Positions 1 through 11,034 of a stretch of 64,000 nucleotides of DNA are shown here, piece after piece. Made by a program: the position numbers and the translations under genes. Below the pieces are notes generated by a model. That model was not told where the DNA came from. It worked only from the letters and a program-made list of their open reading frames with translations, and made no database searches. Origin of the DNA: Platycnemis pennipes (Eukaryota; Arthropoda; Insecta; Odonata; Platycnemididae); contig OW121846.1 in the NCBI GenBank assembly GCA_933228895.1, positions 110,625,054 through 110,689,053 of the forward strand, read 5' to 3'. Within the stretch, counting starts at the first letter, position 1. Each line of letters begins with the position of its first letter.

Positions 1-905
1 GAAGACAGAGCAGGTGCTGGTATATACAGCAACAGCCTGTCAAAGAAAATATCAATCCCTCTTGGGGAATATGCCACAGTGTTTCAGGCCGAGGTTTATG
101 CACTTCTGACCTGTGCATATGTGGCTAAAGAGATTGGCTTGTATGACAAACCAACTCATATCTGTACCGACAGCCAAGCTGTCCTCAAAGCTCTTGCATC
201 ACCATGGTGCAGATCACAGCTGCTGCTAGAGTGTAGAAGTGCACTCAATACACTTGGCAGCTGCAGTAAAACTGAGCTCTTCTGGGTACCAGGACACGCT
301 GGCATCGCCGGAAATGAAATGGCGGATGAGCTTGCCAAAGCAGGAGCCAACCAAAGACCGTTTGGTCCTGAACCATTCGTACCCATAGCCCCGACAATGG
401 GGAAAACGGAGATCCGAATGTGGGGCCTTGCTCGACATGCTGAGATCTGGCGGAAAACACCGAAGCTAAGACAGGCCAAACTTCACATAGAGGGACCTAA
501 ACCTGGCCTAGCAAAGAAATTACTCCTACTAAACAGGAGTCAATTACGTACGATAGTGGGACTGTTCACCGGACACTATCAAGTGATGAGACACCTCCAT
601 CTCCTGAAGATAACTGATTCAGCCAGATGCAGATGGTGTGAAGAAGAGGACGAATCAACCTCACATCTCCTCTGCGAGTGCCCAACCATTATGAGGACTC
701 GGAATAGATATCTTGGCTCACCTTTCCTGGAACCCAATGAAATTAAAGGGATCCTCATAGGAGACCTCCTGGCCTTTAGTCGGGCGATTGGTCTCTATGG
801 GTGATCTCCTAAATGGTGGCTGGCACAATGGACCAATAGGTCTAAGTGCCCTAGGGACTCGCTGAGCACCTCCACCTCAATTTTAATCTAATCTTAATCT
901 AATCT
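1..905 (+). mobile_element. Non-LTR retrotransposon 3' end: RNase H and zinc-knuckle C-terminus
   Basis: The reading frame is open from the first base of the window to the stop at 804, so this is the C-terminal part of a LINE ORF2 cut by the window edge. It shows an RNase H domain: an acidic strand (FQAEVYAL), a TDSQAVLKAL strand, and the C-terminal motif VPGHAGIAGNEMADELAKAG. RNase H degrades the RNA strand of RNA-DNA hybrids during reverse transcription. A Cys/His cluster (CRWCEEEDESTSHLLCECP) follows, as in many insect Jockey- and I-type elements. The DNA after the stop ends in short TAATCT-type repeats at about 885-905, resembling the simple-repeat tails of such elements. There is no internal stop in the visible part. 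The clade assignment is inference. Confidence 0.85.
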
Positions 906-1550
906 AAGTGTTATGGTGAGAAGAATACCTATTTTTTTAAATTGTTTCTTGGTTTAATTTTAGCCTTAACTTGTGAAAAAATTGATTTACGGTGATATAA
1001 AAGAGAAACTTTGTCTTCTTCTTCTCAAAAAAGAGGACTTTTTGTAGAAAAGTACCTTAGTATCAAGTATATTTCATGTTCTTTCTAATGACACCTTTTA
1101 CATGTACTTACGTCATGTAAAGCCAGCTTGTAGAAAAATCAAATAAAAAAAAGACACTGTGCATGCAGTGAATATCAGCATATATTTCTGGGGTGAAAGT
1201 TTTCTTGCTAAAACAGAAAGGATTTTGCTCACGAAGGTTAGCACTATCTATACCAATATACGTTGAAATTTGCGGTGGTGAAGCAAGGCTCACTTGTTGA
1301 TTTGAAATAGAATGAACCATGTACCTTCTGTTTGCCATCAAGGAAAGTTAACATTTTGCTTATCATACTCGTGTTATAATTCTAAGTAAACAAATCAATG
1401 TACAATGTTACTTAATATTTTAATTGCCATGAATTGATGCTCATCATTCTGATGTTTTTCTTTTCTTGAACATAAGCTTGCTAGTAGCTATTTCTTGTTC
1501 ATTGGAATCTAGTTTGTATTTTAATATATTTTCATGATGTATTGTATTAG
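906..1550. other. AT-rich spacer with no recognised gene
   Basis: This stretch between the LINE tail and the piggyBac-like element holds only short AT-rich frames on both strands. I see no conserved protein motif, splice-site pair or RNA gene. Confidence 0.5.
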
Positions 1551-2093
1551 CACGTTGAGGACCGGCCATTTAATTCCAATCTCTTCACGTAGGACCGAGT
1601 ATTTAAAGGGGTTTTAACCTAAATGATGTTGATGCATGAAAATTGGTCTAGCATGCTTAATTTTTACGCATTTTAATTAAATTTTAAACGTTACACTCAC
1701 CAGAGATTTTAGTATTTCTTTTTGGTGTGATATTGGGTGAAATGCCCCTTTATGCAGAGGAACCTTGCAGAATCACAGATATACCGAGTTTCCTTCCTAA
1801 GTTAATTTGCCGAACAAACTCGACACATCCGTGATGGATATTTCCCATACTCCACTATCCTCTCTAGTGTGAGTTTCACCATACCCCCGCTAGCCTTGCC
1901 AGGATATCTCGACAAGGCACTTGCTGAGTCGGCCATCCTCTGTCCGTGTGGTCATCACTGGAAGACGCACTCCTTCCCTCCTCACACTTAGCCCAACCCT
2001 TGGCTACTTCCAAAACAAATTTTTTGAAAGTCACACGACTAGATGTGTTCAAGGTTTTGTACACTACAAATGAATTAAATAAGGCACTGTTTA

Positions 2094-3422
2094 TTAACCA
2101 CAGCACAACTTTTTTGTCCACTTCATAGTTTTTCTAAGCACTAAAAAGTATGCCAAGTATGTATCTGCTCTATCTACTCCTCCCATGTACTTATTATATT
2201 CCAAAATACATGTCAGATTTTTCTGAATTCCTCCCGTCCACCTGTTTCGTTTTCCTTTGCCCATACTCAAGTCATGAATTGCGGAAATCATCCTCGCCTC
2301 CCTCTTGCCCTTCCAGGCAAGCAACAAAACCCTTCTGTAGAATGTGTAGTCGCCTTTCTTCATACTTTTAATTTCATTTCTAAAATCAGTGGGAAGTCCC
2401 CTGTTGGCATGAATGGATCCACAAACGTGTTGTTTTTACTAGAAGATTTTCTGCTCTTTGTATGCTGTTATAATAATTGTCTTGGAACATATGATGCCAA
2501 CAGTGTAAATACAGATCTAGAAGAGTCAATATGATTTCCTCTAATTTTTTCCCATCAGCTGTATATATTTCTATGTTGCAAATATACCTAGTTTCACTCA
2601 CACACCACACCATACTTCACCAATTTCCCTGGATTATATGTTCTAAACCTCAATCTTCCCCTCCAAGGTATTACTACTTCATTGAGAGGGAGATTACATG
2701 TAGGCATGTAAACTCTTTTGAATATTTCTTAGAAATATGCTAGAATTGGTCTGATTTTATATAATCTATCGGAAGATTCAGAATTTGATTCATTATCACT
2801 GAAATGCCTATAATTCCAAATTTGTTCAAATCTGTTCCTGCTGATCAAATTACTAAAAATAGGTGTATTGATAAATTCATCTGTGATCCAATATTCCGTA
2901 CTTGAATCTTTCCTAATTTTTCCCATCAAAATAATTATTGCTAAGAAAACTTTCTTCTCTCCCGCTGTTACATTACCCAGTTTTCTGCGAGTATCTGCCT
3001 TCATTCTGCATGTGATACAAGTTGATCTCATTGCACATCATTCCAAGAAGATCATCCCCAAAAAATAATTTTGCTACTTCTAAAACACATTCACAATTAT
3101 CAGGTGCATTTGTGATTCCTGTCACTCCCTGAAAATCTTCCAATCTTCTTGGGAGGTCAATTTTATTCCATGTCACAGAGGCCTCCTTCACTAAGCTACC
3201 ATCGCTGTCACTTACTTCAGAATCACTATCACCAGTGTAAACTAACTGTGCAGCCTTTCTTTTAGGTTGTGTTCCGCTAATATTATAACCAATTTCATTA
3301 TATGAGCTCTCACACTCATCCACACAATCATCTGGCACGTCCGATAATACGTCAACATAAAGTTTTTTGTATATATCCTTCTCCTTCATTCCACAAGATG
3401 CACCACCACTAGTTGATGCCAT
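2094..3422 (-). pseudogene. piggyBac-family transposase, interrupted
   Basis: The gene begins at 3422 with an acidic N-terminus (MASTSGGASCGMKEKD, then Asp/Ser-rich sequence) and continues in changing frames: 3422-2973, 3031-2729, 2613-2386 and 2363-2094. Recognisable piggyBac blocks in order are a helical segment with WITDEFINTPIFSNLISRNR, then RFEQIWNYRHFSDN and SDRLYKIRP, then FQDNYYNS in the catalytic core, and near the C-terminus YNKYMGGVDRADTYLAYF followed by RKTMKWTKK. The family is a DDD cut-and-paste transposase inserting at TTAA. Several frame breaks and stops make it non-functional. The cysteine-rich C-terminal domain is not visible. Identification is secure; exact ends are not. 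Confidence 0.85.
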
Positions 3423-3484
3423 TATTATAGAATACTAATAAGGGCTTATTATTTCTGGAGTAACTTCTCGGGAGACAAGATATA

Positions 3485-4170
3485 AATAAATAAATATTTA
3501 TTAGCTCTAGGTACAATACCCCTAAGAGCACCAATATTACAATCTCAATGACAGTTGTGGTGAGCTTAAACAACCAACATATTATCAAACATAAACAATG
3601 AGTACAAACGTATTTGAAAACATGTCAATACAAAGATAATACAAAAATTATTATGCATATATCACCAAAATAACGAGAAAAAAAACTAACAATAAAAGAC
3701 ATTGCAATGAAGATTGCACAAGAACAAAGTGGGAAACGGATGGTGATATAAATATAACAATACGACTTAGAGATTTATGTCTATATGTGAAAGGTAAGGA
3801 ATTATTGCTGGAAATTATTGAAAGCTGCCCAGGCTTTAACGTATGAATGCGCTTTCATAGGGTAAAAGCACAGCTCATTTCAACTAAGGAAATTATTCTC
3901 CAGTTGACTATGTGACTTGAGATCTATAAAGAAGAGAGCACAGAGCAAAAGAATGTTCCAGAGGAGACTAATATGCATTCTAAGAGAAATGCATGAGCAT
4001 AACAAAGATAAGCGTTGTGGCCACCTGGTCTTTTTCTACTATAGAATAGGAAGATAGGGTGAACCCTGAAAGTCATCTCAGAGATCCTTGGCCCTCTGTA
4101 GCTAATGTGTTTACGTTGAACAATGTAGATAGGAGGCCTTGTGAGAAACCAGATCACAGCGAGTGAGAAA
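3485..4170 (-). mobile_element. Probable LINE 3' end with AATA tail
   Basis: Read on the - strand, the stretch ends with TTGTACCTAGAGC, then TAATAAATATTTATTTATTT, resembling the A/T-rich tails of CR1/Jockey-type LINEs. Upstream, in changing frames, are short RT C-terminal-like pieces (RIHTLKPGQL, FTYRHKSLSR). Many stops are present. It lies inside the candidate piggyBac span and so would be a later insertion. The assignment rests mainly on the tail and is tentative. Confidence 0.4.
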
Positions 4171-4199
4171 GCCAGTCATGAATATGGATCCCGATGGCA

Positions 4200-4221
4200 T
4201 ATTAATTAATTAATTAATTAA
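4200..4221. repeat. (ATTA)n microsatellite
   Basis: Five perfect copies of ATTA followed by A form a short simple repeat inside the piggyBac-like span. Confidence 0.9.
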
Positions 4222-4733
4222 AGGTTAACCTTTGTAGACCACTTTTCCGATCTCCGCACATTGAATTGGTATTAATAGCACTGACTGAAGAAAAACAATC
4301 CGATTATAACTTTTCCTTACTTGGTAAATGTATATAATTTATGATTACAGAACACTGGAAAGATTACAGAGTTAGAGTATTGGAAAAATAATATTTAATT
4401 GAGTTTTTTTCATGCAGTGACGCTTACTGAACTTTTATTCATGCAAATTATTAATCGTTGAAAATGAATAGCGTTCATTTAAAAAATAAAAATTTAAATG
4501 GAAGAAAACTGTTCTAAATGATTGAAAGAACATTTGATTTAATATCATTGATGTTAAAATAAGCAGAATAAGTTTTGTTCTCACATGCGAAAACACGGAA
4601 ATCTCCATGACCGGTCCTCAACGTTCTGCATGCAAAACACGGAGATTTCCGTGATCAGAAATGCTCACTTTTCTGGCAAATATGAGCCTATCCCACAGCA
4701 AAATGTATCCTTTCCGCAGAAATCGCCTTTGTC

Positions 4734-6500
4734 ATGGCGAGACTACTAACGAGAAACACTTTAAGGAACTGTAGGTTGGCATCAGGTTCTACTCTGAAAA
4801 GAAAAAAAGGGTTGTTTTTCATCACTGAGAGACATCATTCATTAACAGGGCCGCTGAAATATTGTTTCAGTGAATTTGTTCTGCTGCTGAAAATAGTTCA
4901 CTGTACTTTGGGAAAATGCTCATGGTCTCTTGCGATGGCTCCAAAGTAAACAAAGCCATTGTTAGACTTTTTAATCAGAAACTCAAATCTGATTTTGACA
5001 GATGACTTCTTGACATTGGTTACTACAACCTGCACATCCTCCATACAGCATTTCAGAAAGGGCCTCAAATTTTTGGAGTGGAGGTATCTGACATCATTAT
5101 TCTTGTATATGACTTTTTAGTCGTTTTGAGATGTTTGAAAAATCTGAAATAGAGGAAAGTGTCTATGCATGAGTTTCTTAAGCATGCTGTTTCTTGGTGG
5201 CTCATCCTGTCCCCAGCAGCAGAGAGACTTCTATAGCAATTGCTGGCACTCAGTCCCTATTTTCTTAAAGTGTCACCCTGTCAGATAGGCAAAGATGTTG
5301 AAAGTATTTAAAAGATTTTCCTAACTTTTCCAACAACATCAACCTATGATCCATGTTTTGTATGAAGAGGTTAAGTCTATATTTCTTATTGCTAAGTAGG
5401 TTCTGCAAGCTAGAGCTGCTCACAAGCAAGGAAGAAGGCATGCCTTCTTTCTCAATACCAGCAATACATATTATGGAAATGAACAAAATTGACTTTGGTA
5501 AGGATGCCGATTGGCTTCCTGTCAAACTTGAATGCTTGTCTCTCCAGAGTTTGAAGTTTCATCGAGGAGTATTAAAATATTATCAGGTGGCTGCGGCCTT
5601 CTCCAGAAATCAGTCCTGGCGAAGGGAAGAAAGGCTCTTCTCTTGAAATGTTTGAAGCCTCAAAACATCAAGGAAAGCTCCTCGCAGAGCATTTCATCCA
5701 TTCACAAGATGCTGTAGATGCCAGTGGAAGTAGATGAAGATGGCTTTTAAGACGAGTGGAGATTGTTGCAGCTGGAAACCCTTCCACCATATGAACCTAG
5801 AACTAGGATTGACGATTACTCTACCCAGATATTTACCAAGACAGGTGTTGCCAGTGATCCCTAATATCCACTCATTAGCTAAATGGTGAAAGCTGCCCTC
5901 TGTTTGGCCCATAGCAGTCCTGATGTCAAGCAAGGATTTTCTCTTTCCAGAAATCAGCTTCCTGCTGACAGGTCAGCTATGCTGGAGCGTACTCTTAATG
6001 CTTGACATCAAGGATGGCCTTCGAGACTACAATGGCATCCCTGAACATGTTCTCATGACATCACAGCTGCTCAAACATGCAGCAGAGGCATGCAGCAAGT
6101 ATGAAGAGTGCCTGGAGGCTCAGCAGAAACTAAAAGATGAGGTTACAAGAAGAGGAGAACGCTCACCTGGAGAGGGAGATGCAAGAGGCCGCCCAGTTAA
6201 AGGAATGACAGGTGTTGGGCAAGCTGCAGGATACGAGCTAATGCTGCATACAAGAAGTTAGAAGGAAATTGAGGAGTGCAAGGCTTCTGATCAACTAGTC
6301 AACGAGGGAAAAAAGAAACTGGAGGAGGCTATTGCCAAAAAATATATGACATAAGTCAAGATCGCCTGAGGTATGTTAGAGGGAGACCAAATACTGTGGT
6401 CACGGGCAGATGACATGCTGAAGAAAAAGGAGCCTTTGCAGAAGAAAGTAGAGAAGAGGACATCATCTCTACTAGAGCAGCTTTTTAAGAATCACTAAAA
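4734..6500 (+). pseudogene. Decayed transposase-like protein with a C-terminal coiled coil
   Basis: Pieces of one protein can be followed through many frameshifts and stops. Near 4925-5110 the frame reads CDGSKVNKAIVRLFNQ, then LLDIGYYNLHILHTAFQKG and VEVSDIIILVYDF. Around 5220-5480 come LALSPYFLKVSP and FPTTSTYDPCFV. At 6030-6300 a charged helical part contains GIPEHVLMTSQLLKHAAEA, KYEECLEAQQKLKDEV and KKLEEAIAKK, looking like a coiled coil. The CDG...LLDIG...LHILHTAFQKG pattern resembles hAT-related, RNase H-fold transposase-like proteins common in insect genomes; that match is from memory and is inference. No terminal repeats were recognised. It could instead be a retro-copied host gene. 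Confidence 0.45.
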
Positions 6501-7640
6501 AATTTTTATTATACCTGTTTTTTAAGACGTGTTTTTTCCTACAAGCTCTTAATAATGCGGGTACGCTTTTCTAAATTGAACAGTAAAAATTGAGAATTTT
6601 TGCATCAGCCAATGGTTTTTATGCGAGGCTTGGGGGTATATATGCATGGCCTTTTGTTATTGCAACGAGGATGAAATTCGCATTATTGTTGAAGGAAGAC
6701 ATTGCAAAATTTCCATGGATATTGGATATATTCCATGGATATTGATATCCACTTGGCACGACGCGTTTTGTTGTTTAAACAACATTAACAAGTGCCTTGA
6801 TTAGCCTTGATGATAATGCTGGTGTAACAACGAAATGCCTCATGCTAAGTTACTAACTCATGCCTGGTGAATGAAAAGCTCGCTAGAGGCAGAGCGACTG
6901 GTGTCTGCCTACGGACGAAATCTCTCCAATTAAGATCTGATTTACGTGCTTCCAAAGAGTTGATATGTGTGGTGAGGTTGATTGCTTTCATCTGTGGCTC
7001 ATAGATATCTGCCTTTCTTAGTCAAAATTTCCATTATCTTTCACCTTGGCAACGATTTTGGGGCAAGGGTCTATGACCCCATTTTTGAGACATTGTTAAA
7101 AATTGGCAGCCCGCAAACCATCCGAAATTTGCTGGCGACATAGGGTGTCACATCAAATTTTGCCTTAGGTAAACGTATTTTCCCGAATTTACCATTATTT
7201 AAAATAATATTCATTTAAAAATATCTCAACCATCCTTTGGCGTAAAATAATTCTTGGAACGAACTTACACTATTGAGCATTAATAATCAATGCCAAAATG
7301 CTCAAATTTTGTTTGTATTTGGCACATCTTATGCACGATAATTCCCATGCATGCATTCCGGACACGAATTTTGAGGCTGCCGTAAGCAGTTTCAGTATCC
7401 TCTCACTTCATGCGTGTGGCAGGGGTAGATAGAAACTTGAAACAATGCTCCCTCCTCCACTAAGTCTCCCAAAACCAACAGCATTGGTTTGATAAAAATT
7501 GCTACTCACTAATCTGAAGGATTATGAACTCTTTCTCTCATTCGTTGTAATCATCTAAAAAACAAAATAACATTTAAAAACGCTACATCCGGTTGAGTTA
7601 CGTATGTGACAATGCTTTACAATGGTGAATGTTCGCTTTG
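6501..7640. other. Spacer with no recognised gene
   Basis: Apart from the 20-bp duplication at 6711-6750, this AT-rich stretch shows no long frame, RNA gene or recognised repeat end. Confidence 0.4.
6711..6750. repeat. 20-bp tandem duplication
   Basis: The unit TTCCATGGATATTGGATATA at 6711-6730 is followed directly by a second, slightly diverged copy at 6731-6750. Confidence 0.8.
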
Positions 7641-7771
7641 CACTATAGTGGCTCTATCAGACAACAGTCAGGCGGACAACTAGTAGCACAGGAAAGTTCA
7701 CTGGCTCGGTCGCCAGCCATCTTGGCTGCAATGGCTATGGAGCTGATGTCCCTGGAACCGATGCCCATGTG

Positions 7772-7883
7772 CCCCGGTTTAGAACCGCCTCCCCGGTGCA
7801 CCAGTTCAGAACTGCCTCCCTGGTGCACTGGTTGAGAACCGCCTCCCCGGTGCGCCGGTTCAGAACCACTTCTTCGGTGCACC
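7772..7883. repeat. 27-bp minisatellite, about four units
   Basis: Units start at 7791, 7818, 7845 and 7872 (partial), with a shortened unit at 7772. Each reads approximately CCCCGGTGCACCAGTTCAGA followed by ACTGCCT. Point differences are scattered. The unit contains self-complementary pieces around GGTTCAGAACC and GGTGCACC. Because 27 is a multiple of three, both strands stay open through it, which explains the proline/glycine-rich frames there. These are not evidence of a gene. Related GAACTGGTGCACC-type words continue to about 7955. Confidence 0.85.
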
Positions 7884-7959
7884 ATTTTTTTTCCTACTTC
7901 TGAACTGGCCTGCTGGTTCTGACGAAAACCGAACTGCTGAACTGGTGCACCGTAAAATC

Positions 7960-8460
7960 GCCCAGCCCTACCCTTTTCTATTTACACCTTTCGGGTATTT
8001 GCTGGGGCAGCTTTCATGTAGGTTTTCAATGCATTTGTAATTTTTTAAACTTGAATTTTGTCTTGCATTATTGCCCATTTTTGGGAGTGGAATAATTATT
8101 GATCACCACCCTGCATTCATGTAAATCACTCTCGTTCCTCCCTCGACTCTTTGTTACTGATGACCATAGTTTTTTACAACTACCAGATACATGTATTTTG
8201 CAATAGTTACTTCACTCCTGATGGTGCCCACTTGATGCTTTATTGTCACATGATCTCTCTACTTTGCAAAAGTATTTCACTTGCTCATATCTCAGTCTGC
8301 TATTGCAGGTCTTTAATTTTCACTTTTATAGTATTATATCATCATGTGAAATGGTAGGTACCTACCTACTCTCAGATTGGTTTTTGGAGCAAAATTTCAT
8401 TTGGCTCTCACATCCTTAAGGAACTAAATTCTTCTTGCCTTTTGTTTTTTTGAATATTTC
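7960..8460. other. Spacer with no recognised gene
   Basis: AT-rich DNA between the minisatellite and the next LINE fragment. A short hydrophobic frame on the + strand at 8151-8357 has no recognisable motif. Confidence 0.4.
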
Positions 8461-9185
8461 ATGACACACTGACATAAGGAAGATTGTTAGGAGGATAATC
8501 AATGAGAAATGTCTCTTGGGTGGTAAAACTTGCTCAACTCCATCTATCAACGGAATAATCACTCAACCAGTTGATGTACCCAATATTTTTAATAATCATT
8601 TCTTTGAAGCTGTAAATCAGTTAACCAATAGTCTACCTTCAGTTAATGATGTACTGCTCAATCAGAAGTGTCCTTTAATTCATAATGCTATTTTTCTTTA
8701 CCCTACTTCAGAAAGAAAATCTCTAAAGTTCTAGTCAAAAGTAGTTTCAAATACTCCAGGGTTGGATAGGTTTCCTTGCAGTATTCTGAAAGGAAACAAA
8801 AAATTATTTAATCTCATGAAAACTGCAAAGATCATCCCCTCTTCATTGACATAATGGGCATTAATAACTACAGGCCAATTGCTTTACTCTGTGTTCTCAG
8901 GAGTGTTCGAATACGTTATGTATCTTCATTTATTTCGAAATCCAATTTTTTCTCATCTCAGCATGACTTTCTGAATGGTAAATGTACTGAAACTGCTATT
9001 TATAAATTTGTTGACTTAGTCCTTCAAGGTATAGATCAACATATGAATGTTTTGTATATGAGATGTATTTTCTATCACCTAAAGAAGGAATTTGACAGCG
9101 TGGATCATGGAATCTTGCTAATAAAACTTAATTCATATGGAATCTCTGGTATGGCCAATAGCCTGGGGGTAAGGAGTAAGTGACT
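8460..9185 (+). mobile_element. LINE reverse-transcriptase fragment (CR1/Jockey type), decayed
   Basis: The + strand carries an RT N-terminal half in broken frames. At 8516-8734 the region just before the RT reads VPNIFNNHFFEAVNQL. At about 8755-8800 another frame gives SNTPGLDRFPCSILKG, the usual 'GPDGIP' region. At 8854-9183 come NNYRPIALL, then SQHDFLNGKCTETAIYKFVD, and LKKEFDSVDHGILLIKL, corresponding to RT blocks 1 to 3 with the F-DSVDH catalytic-aspartate block. The copy stops abruptly at about 9180. Stops and frameshifts make it dead. Confidence 0.85.
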
Positions 9186-9480
9186 CCAGGATGGGACACA
9201 GGGCAGAACATGCCCATGGACCATCATGCGTGGTGAAGAGCCACTCCCTCCATGAGGTCCTCCTGGTTTTGCTGAACATAATGGATCTAATGGCTGGTCA
9301 ATAAAAAGCTCCCATCACCACGGTGCATCTCTGTGCCAAGGGTGACCACATCTGCCCGTGGAGGGTAAGAGTTTGCTAACAGGTAAACTCCGGATACTGG
9401 GTGACCTCCAGTTTTATTTAGCCTTAGTAATGCATGCAAGGCTCTGTGTGGGTGGACCCTTTAGTTCCCTAGGTACTTGT
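9186..9480. other. Junction sequence between two LINE fragments
   Basis: About 300 bp with higher GC than its surroundings separate the RT piece from the RNase H piece. I recognise no protein motif in it. It may be part of either element or a small insertion. Confidence 0.3.
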
Positions 9481-10140
9481 GGGACCATACATGGATATCA
9501 ATATTAAAAATCCTATGGAGTGTGCTGAAAAGCACTCTTGGTATGGACTCTTGCAGTCTCATTTCTCCAATGGAGAAAGTGATACCGTAGGAGAACCCCT
9601 GTGGGGCGCAGAAAGGGAGTACTTATTTGGTTCCTTTGGGTCCCTGGGCATGTGGGAATAGCCGGAAATGAAAAGGCAGACACTTTGGCCAAAGAGGCTT
9701 CGAACGAGTCTAAGTCGACGCTGGTACCTCACGAGGACCTAAAATTTTCCCTGAGACTGGTAGTCCGAGGGCAGTGGAAGGAGTCTTGGCATTCTACACG
9801 AAATAATAAACTTTGTGACATCAAGCCGGTTACGTCAGTGTCTCTTCCGTCAGGAACAGCCGAAGAGACGAAGTTGTCATCACACGTTTGAGGATAGGGC
9901 ATTGCCCTCTGACCCACTCATTCCTCTTCACGGAAGAGAAACTACCACCTCAGTGTGATGATTGCGACTGCCCTCTAAGCATTCGGCATATCCTGATGGA
10001 GTGTGACAAATACCGTGACGCACGAAGGCGGCTAAACTTATGGGGAGACCTAAAATCCATCCTAGGAGACGACCCAAATGTACTAAGCCAAGTTATTTTA
10101 TTTCTGAAGGAGACTGGACTATTAAGTAAAATATAAGTCT
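9481..10140 (+). mobile_element. LINE RNase H and zinc-knuckle C-terminus, frameshifted
   Basis: A second LINE 3' fragment is present, different from the one at the window start. At 9601-9891 the frame reads VLIWFLWVPGHVGIAGNEKA then DTLAKEASNE, the C-terminal RNase H motif. After a frame change near 9890 it continues as RIGHCPLTHSFLF, PPQCDDCDCPLSIRHILMEC and RRRLNLWGDLKSILGD, a Cys/His cluster typical of Jockey-clade ends, stopping at 10136. Decayed RNase H sequence precedes it from about 9490. An A/T-rich tail follows. Confidence 0.85.
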
Positions 10141-10539
10141 AAACATTTTTTTTAAATCACTTTATATAATTTTTAAATAAGTGACATAACTGCAACAGAC
10201 AATTTTTTATTATTTTTACTATTACATTTATTACTTTACTACAAAGACTGTGTAGTGGTGCAAAATGACTTAGCCGTCAACACACCCTACAATTTTAAAC
10301 CTACCTACCCTGTGGGGCTCTCAATGAGAACGCAGTCTCCACTATCCTATCCTTACCTGTGGGGTTCACAAGTGGGAAACCCATCCATTCTAGTCATCCC
10401 TCCAACCCTTCAGGGGAAGAGTTGGGCGACCTTTCCAACTCTTCGGAGTCAACTATTAAGGAGGCACTGAGCCAGGGCTCCCCTCTATTCCCTCCCCTCC
10501 ACCCACTGTTAATACCATAGGTCTCTCAAAGGATGGAGA

Positions 10540-11000
10540 TGCTCACTACAGTGCAAAAGTGGACTGGATACCACAAGAAGGAGGAGACAGAATGGTAGGC
10601 AGGGAGCAAAGGGATGTAAAGGGAGTTTGGCGGACCCCCCTGCTCATGGAAGAACCACTGGCGAGGTAATTGGCAGTGTGGCCTTGGAGCGGGGAGAAGG
10701 GCCGACTGAGACTTCCTCTGCTTCTGCCGCAAAGAGAAGGAGTATCCCAGGGGATATGCCTACTAGTAAGGTCCAGGATACCCAAAGTGCTTTTGCATAT
10801 GAGGGTCAAAACTGGGTCTCGGCCCTCATATGCAGAGGCGATTTAGGACCTCAAGAAAATGGCCATTATCCCGACAGGGTATCCTCACGTGAGGATACCC
10901 TGTCGGGATAGAGGAAGGAAGAGATAGAGAGGAGACTGGAGACACTCTGGGATGAAGTCTCAGAAGATCAGGACCTCCATGTCTTTCTGTTGAGGGATAG
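10540..11000 (+). mobile_element. Probable LINE ORF1 (gag-like) fragment
   Basis: At 10627-10911 one frame is rich in Ser, Glu and Lys (LERGEGPTETSSASAAKRRS, then PTSKVQDTQSAFAYEGQ). A different frame around 10854-10900 reads KMAIIPTGYPHVRI, resembling the K-MAI-P-GYP motif of insect Jockey/R1-type ORF1 proteins. Further on, LETLWDEVSEDQDLHVFL appears at about 10938-10992. The copy is frameshifted. The motif comparison is from memory, so the identification is moderate. Confidence 0.45.
10867..10910. repeat. 44-bp perfect palindrome
   Basis: Bases 10867-10888 are exactly the reverse complement of 10889-10910, with no spacer and the centre at CAC|GTG. It lies inside the ORF1-like fragment, so a LINE motif is mirrored. 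It could form a 22-bp hairpin or cruciform. Confidence 0.95.
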
Positions 11001-11034
11001 TTTTACGAAGCATTTTTCCCGATGAAAATATTCT

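Larger units (their letters stand above)
1551..4625 (-). mobile_element. Decayed piggyBac-like DNA transposon (candidate full span)
   Basis: Matching inverted ends bracket a broken piggyBac transposase. The left end reads CACGTTGAGGACCGGCCA from 1551. The right end, at about 4608-4624, is its reverse complement with one mismatch (TGACCGGTCCTCAACGT). The bases outside the left repeat are TTAG, one change from the TTAA target; the right flank is more decayed. About 3.07 kb between the ends fits a piggyBac element plus a later LINE insertion near 3.5-4.2 kb. The transposase reads on the - strand. The terminal-repeat match is directly visible; assigning both ends to one element is inference. Confidence 0.55.

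Noticed and set aside
7629..7885. Proline- and glycine-rich frames on both strands
   Set aside because: They are produced by the 27-bp minisatellite, whose period is a multiple of three.
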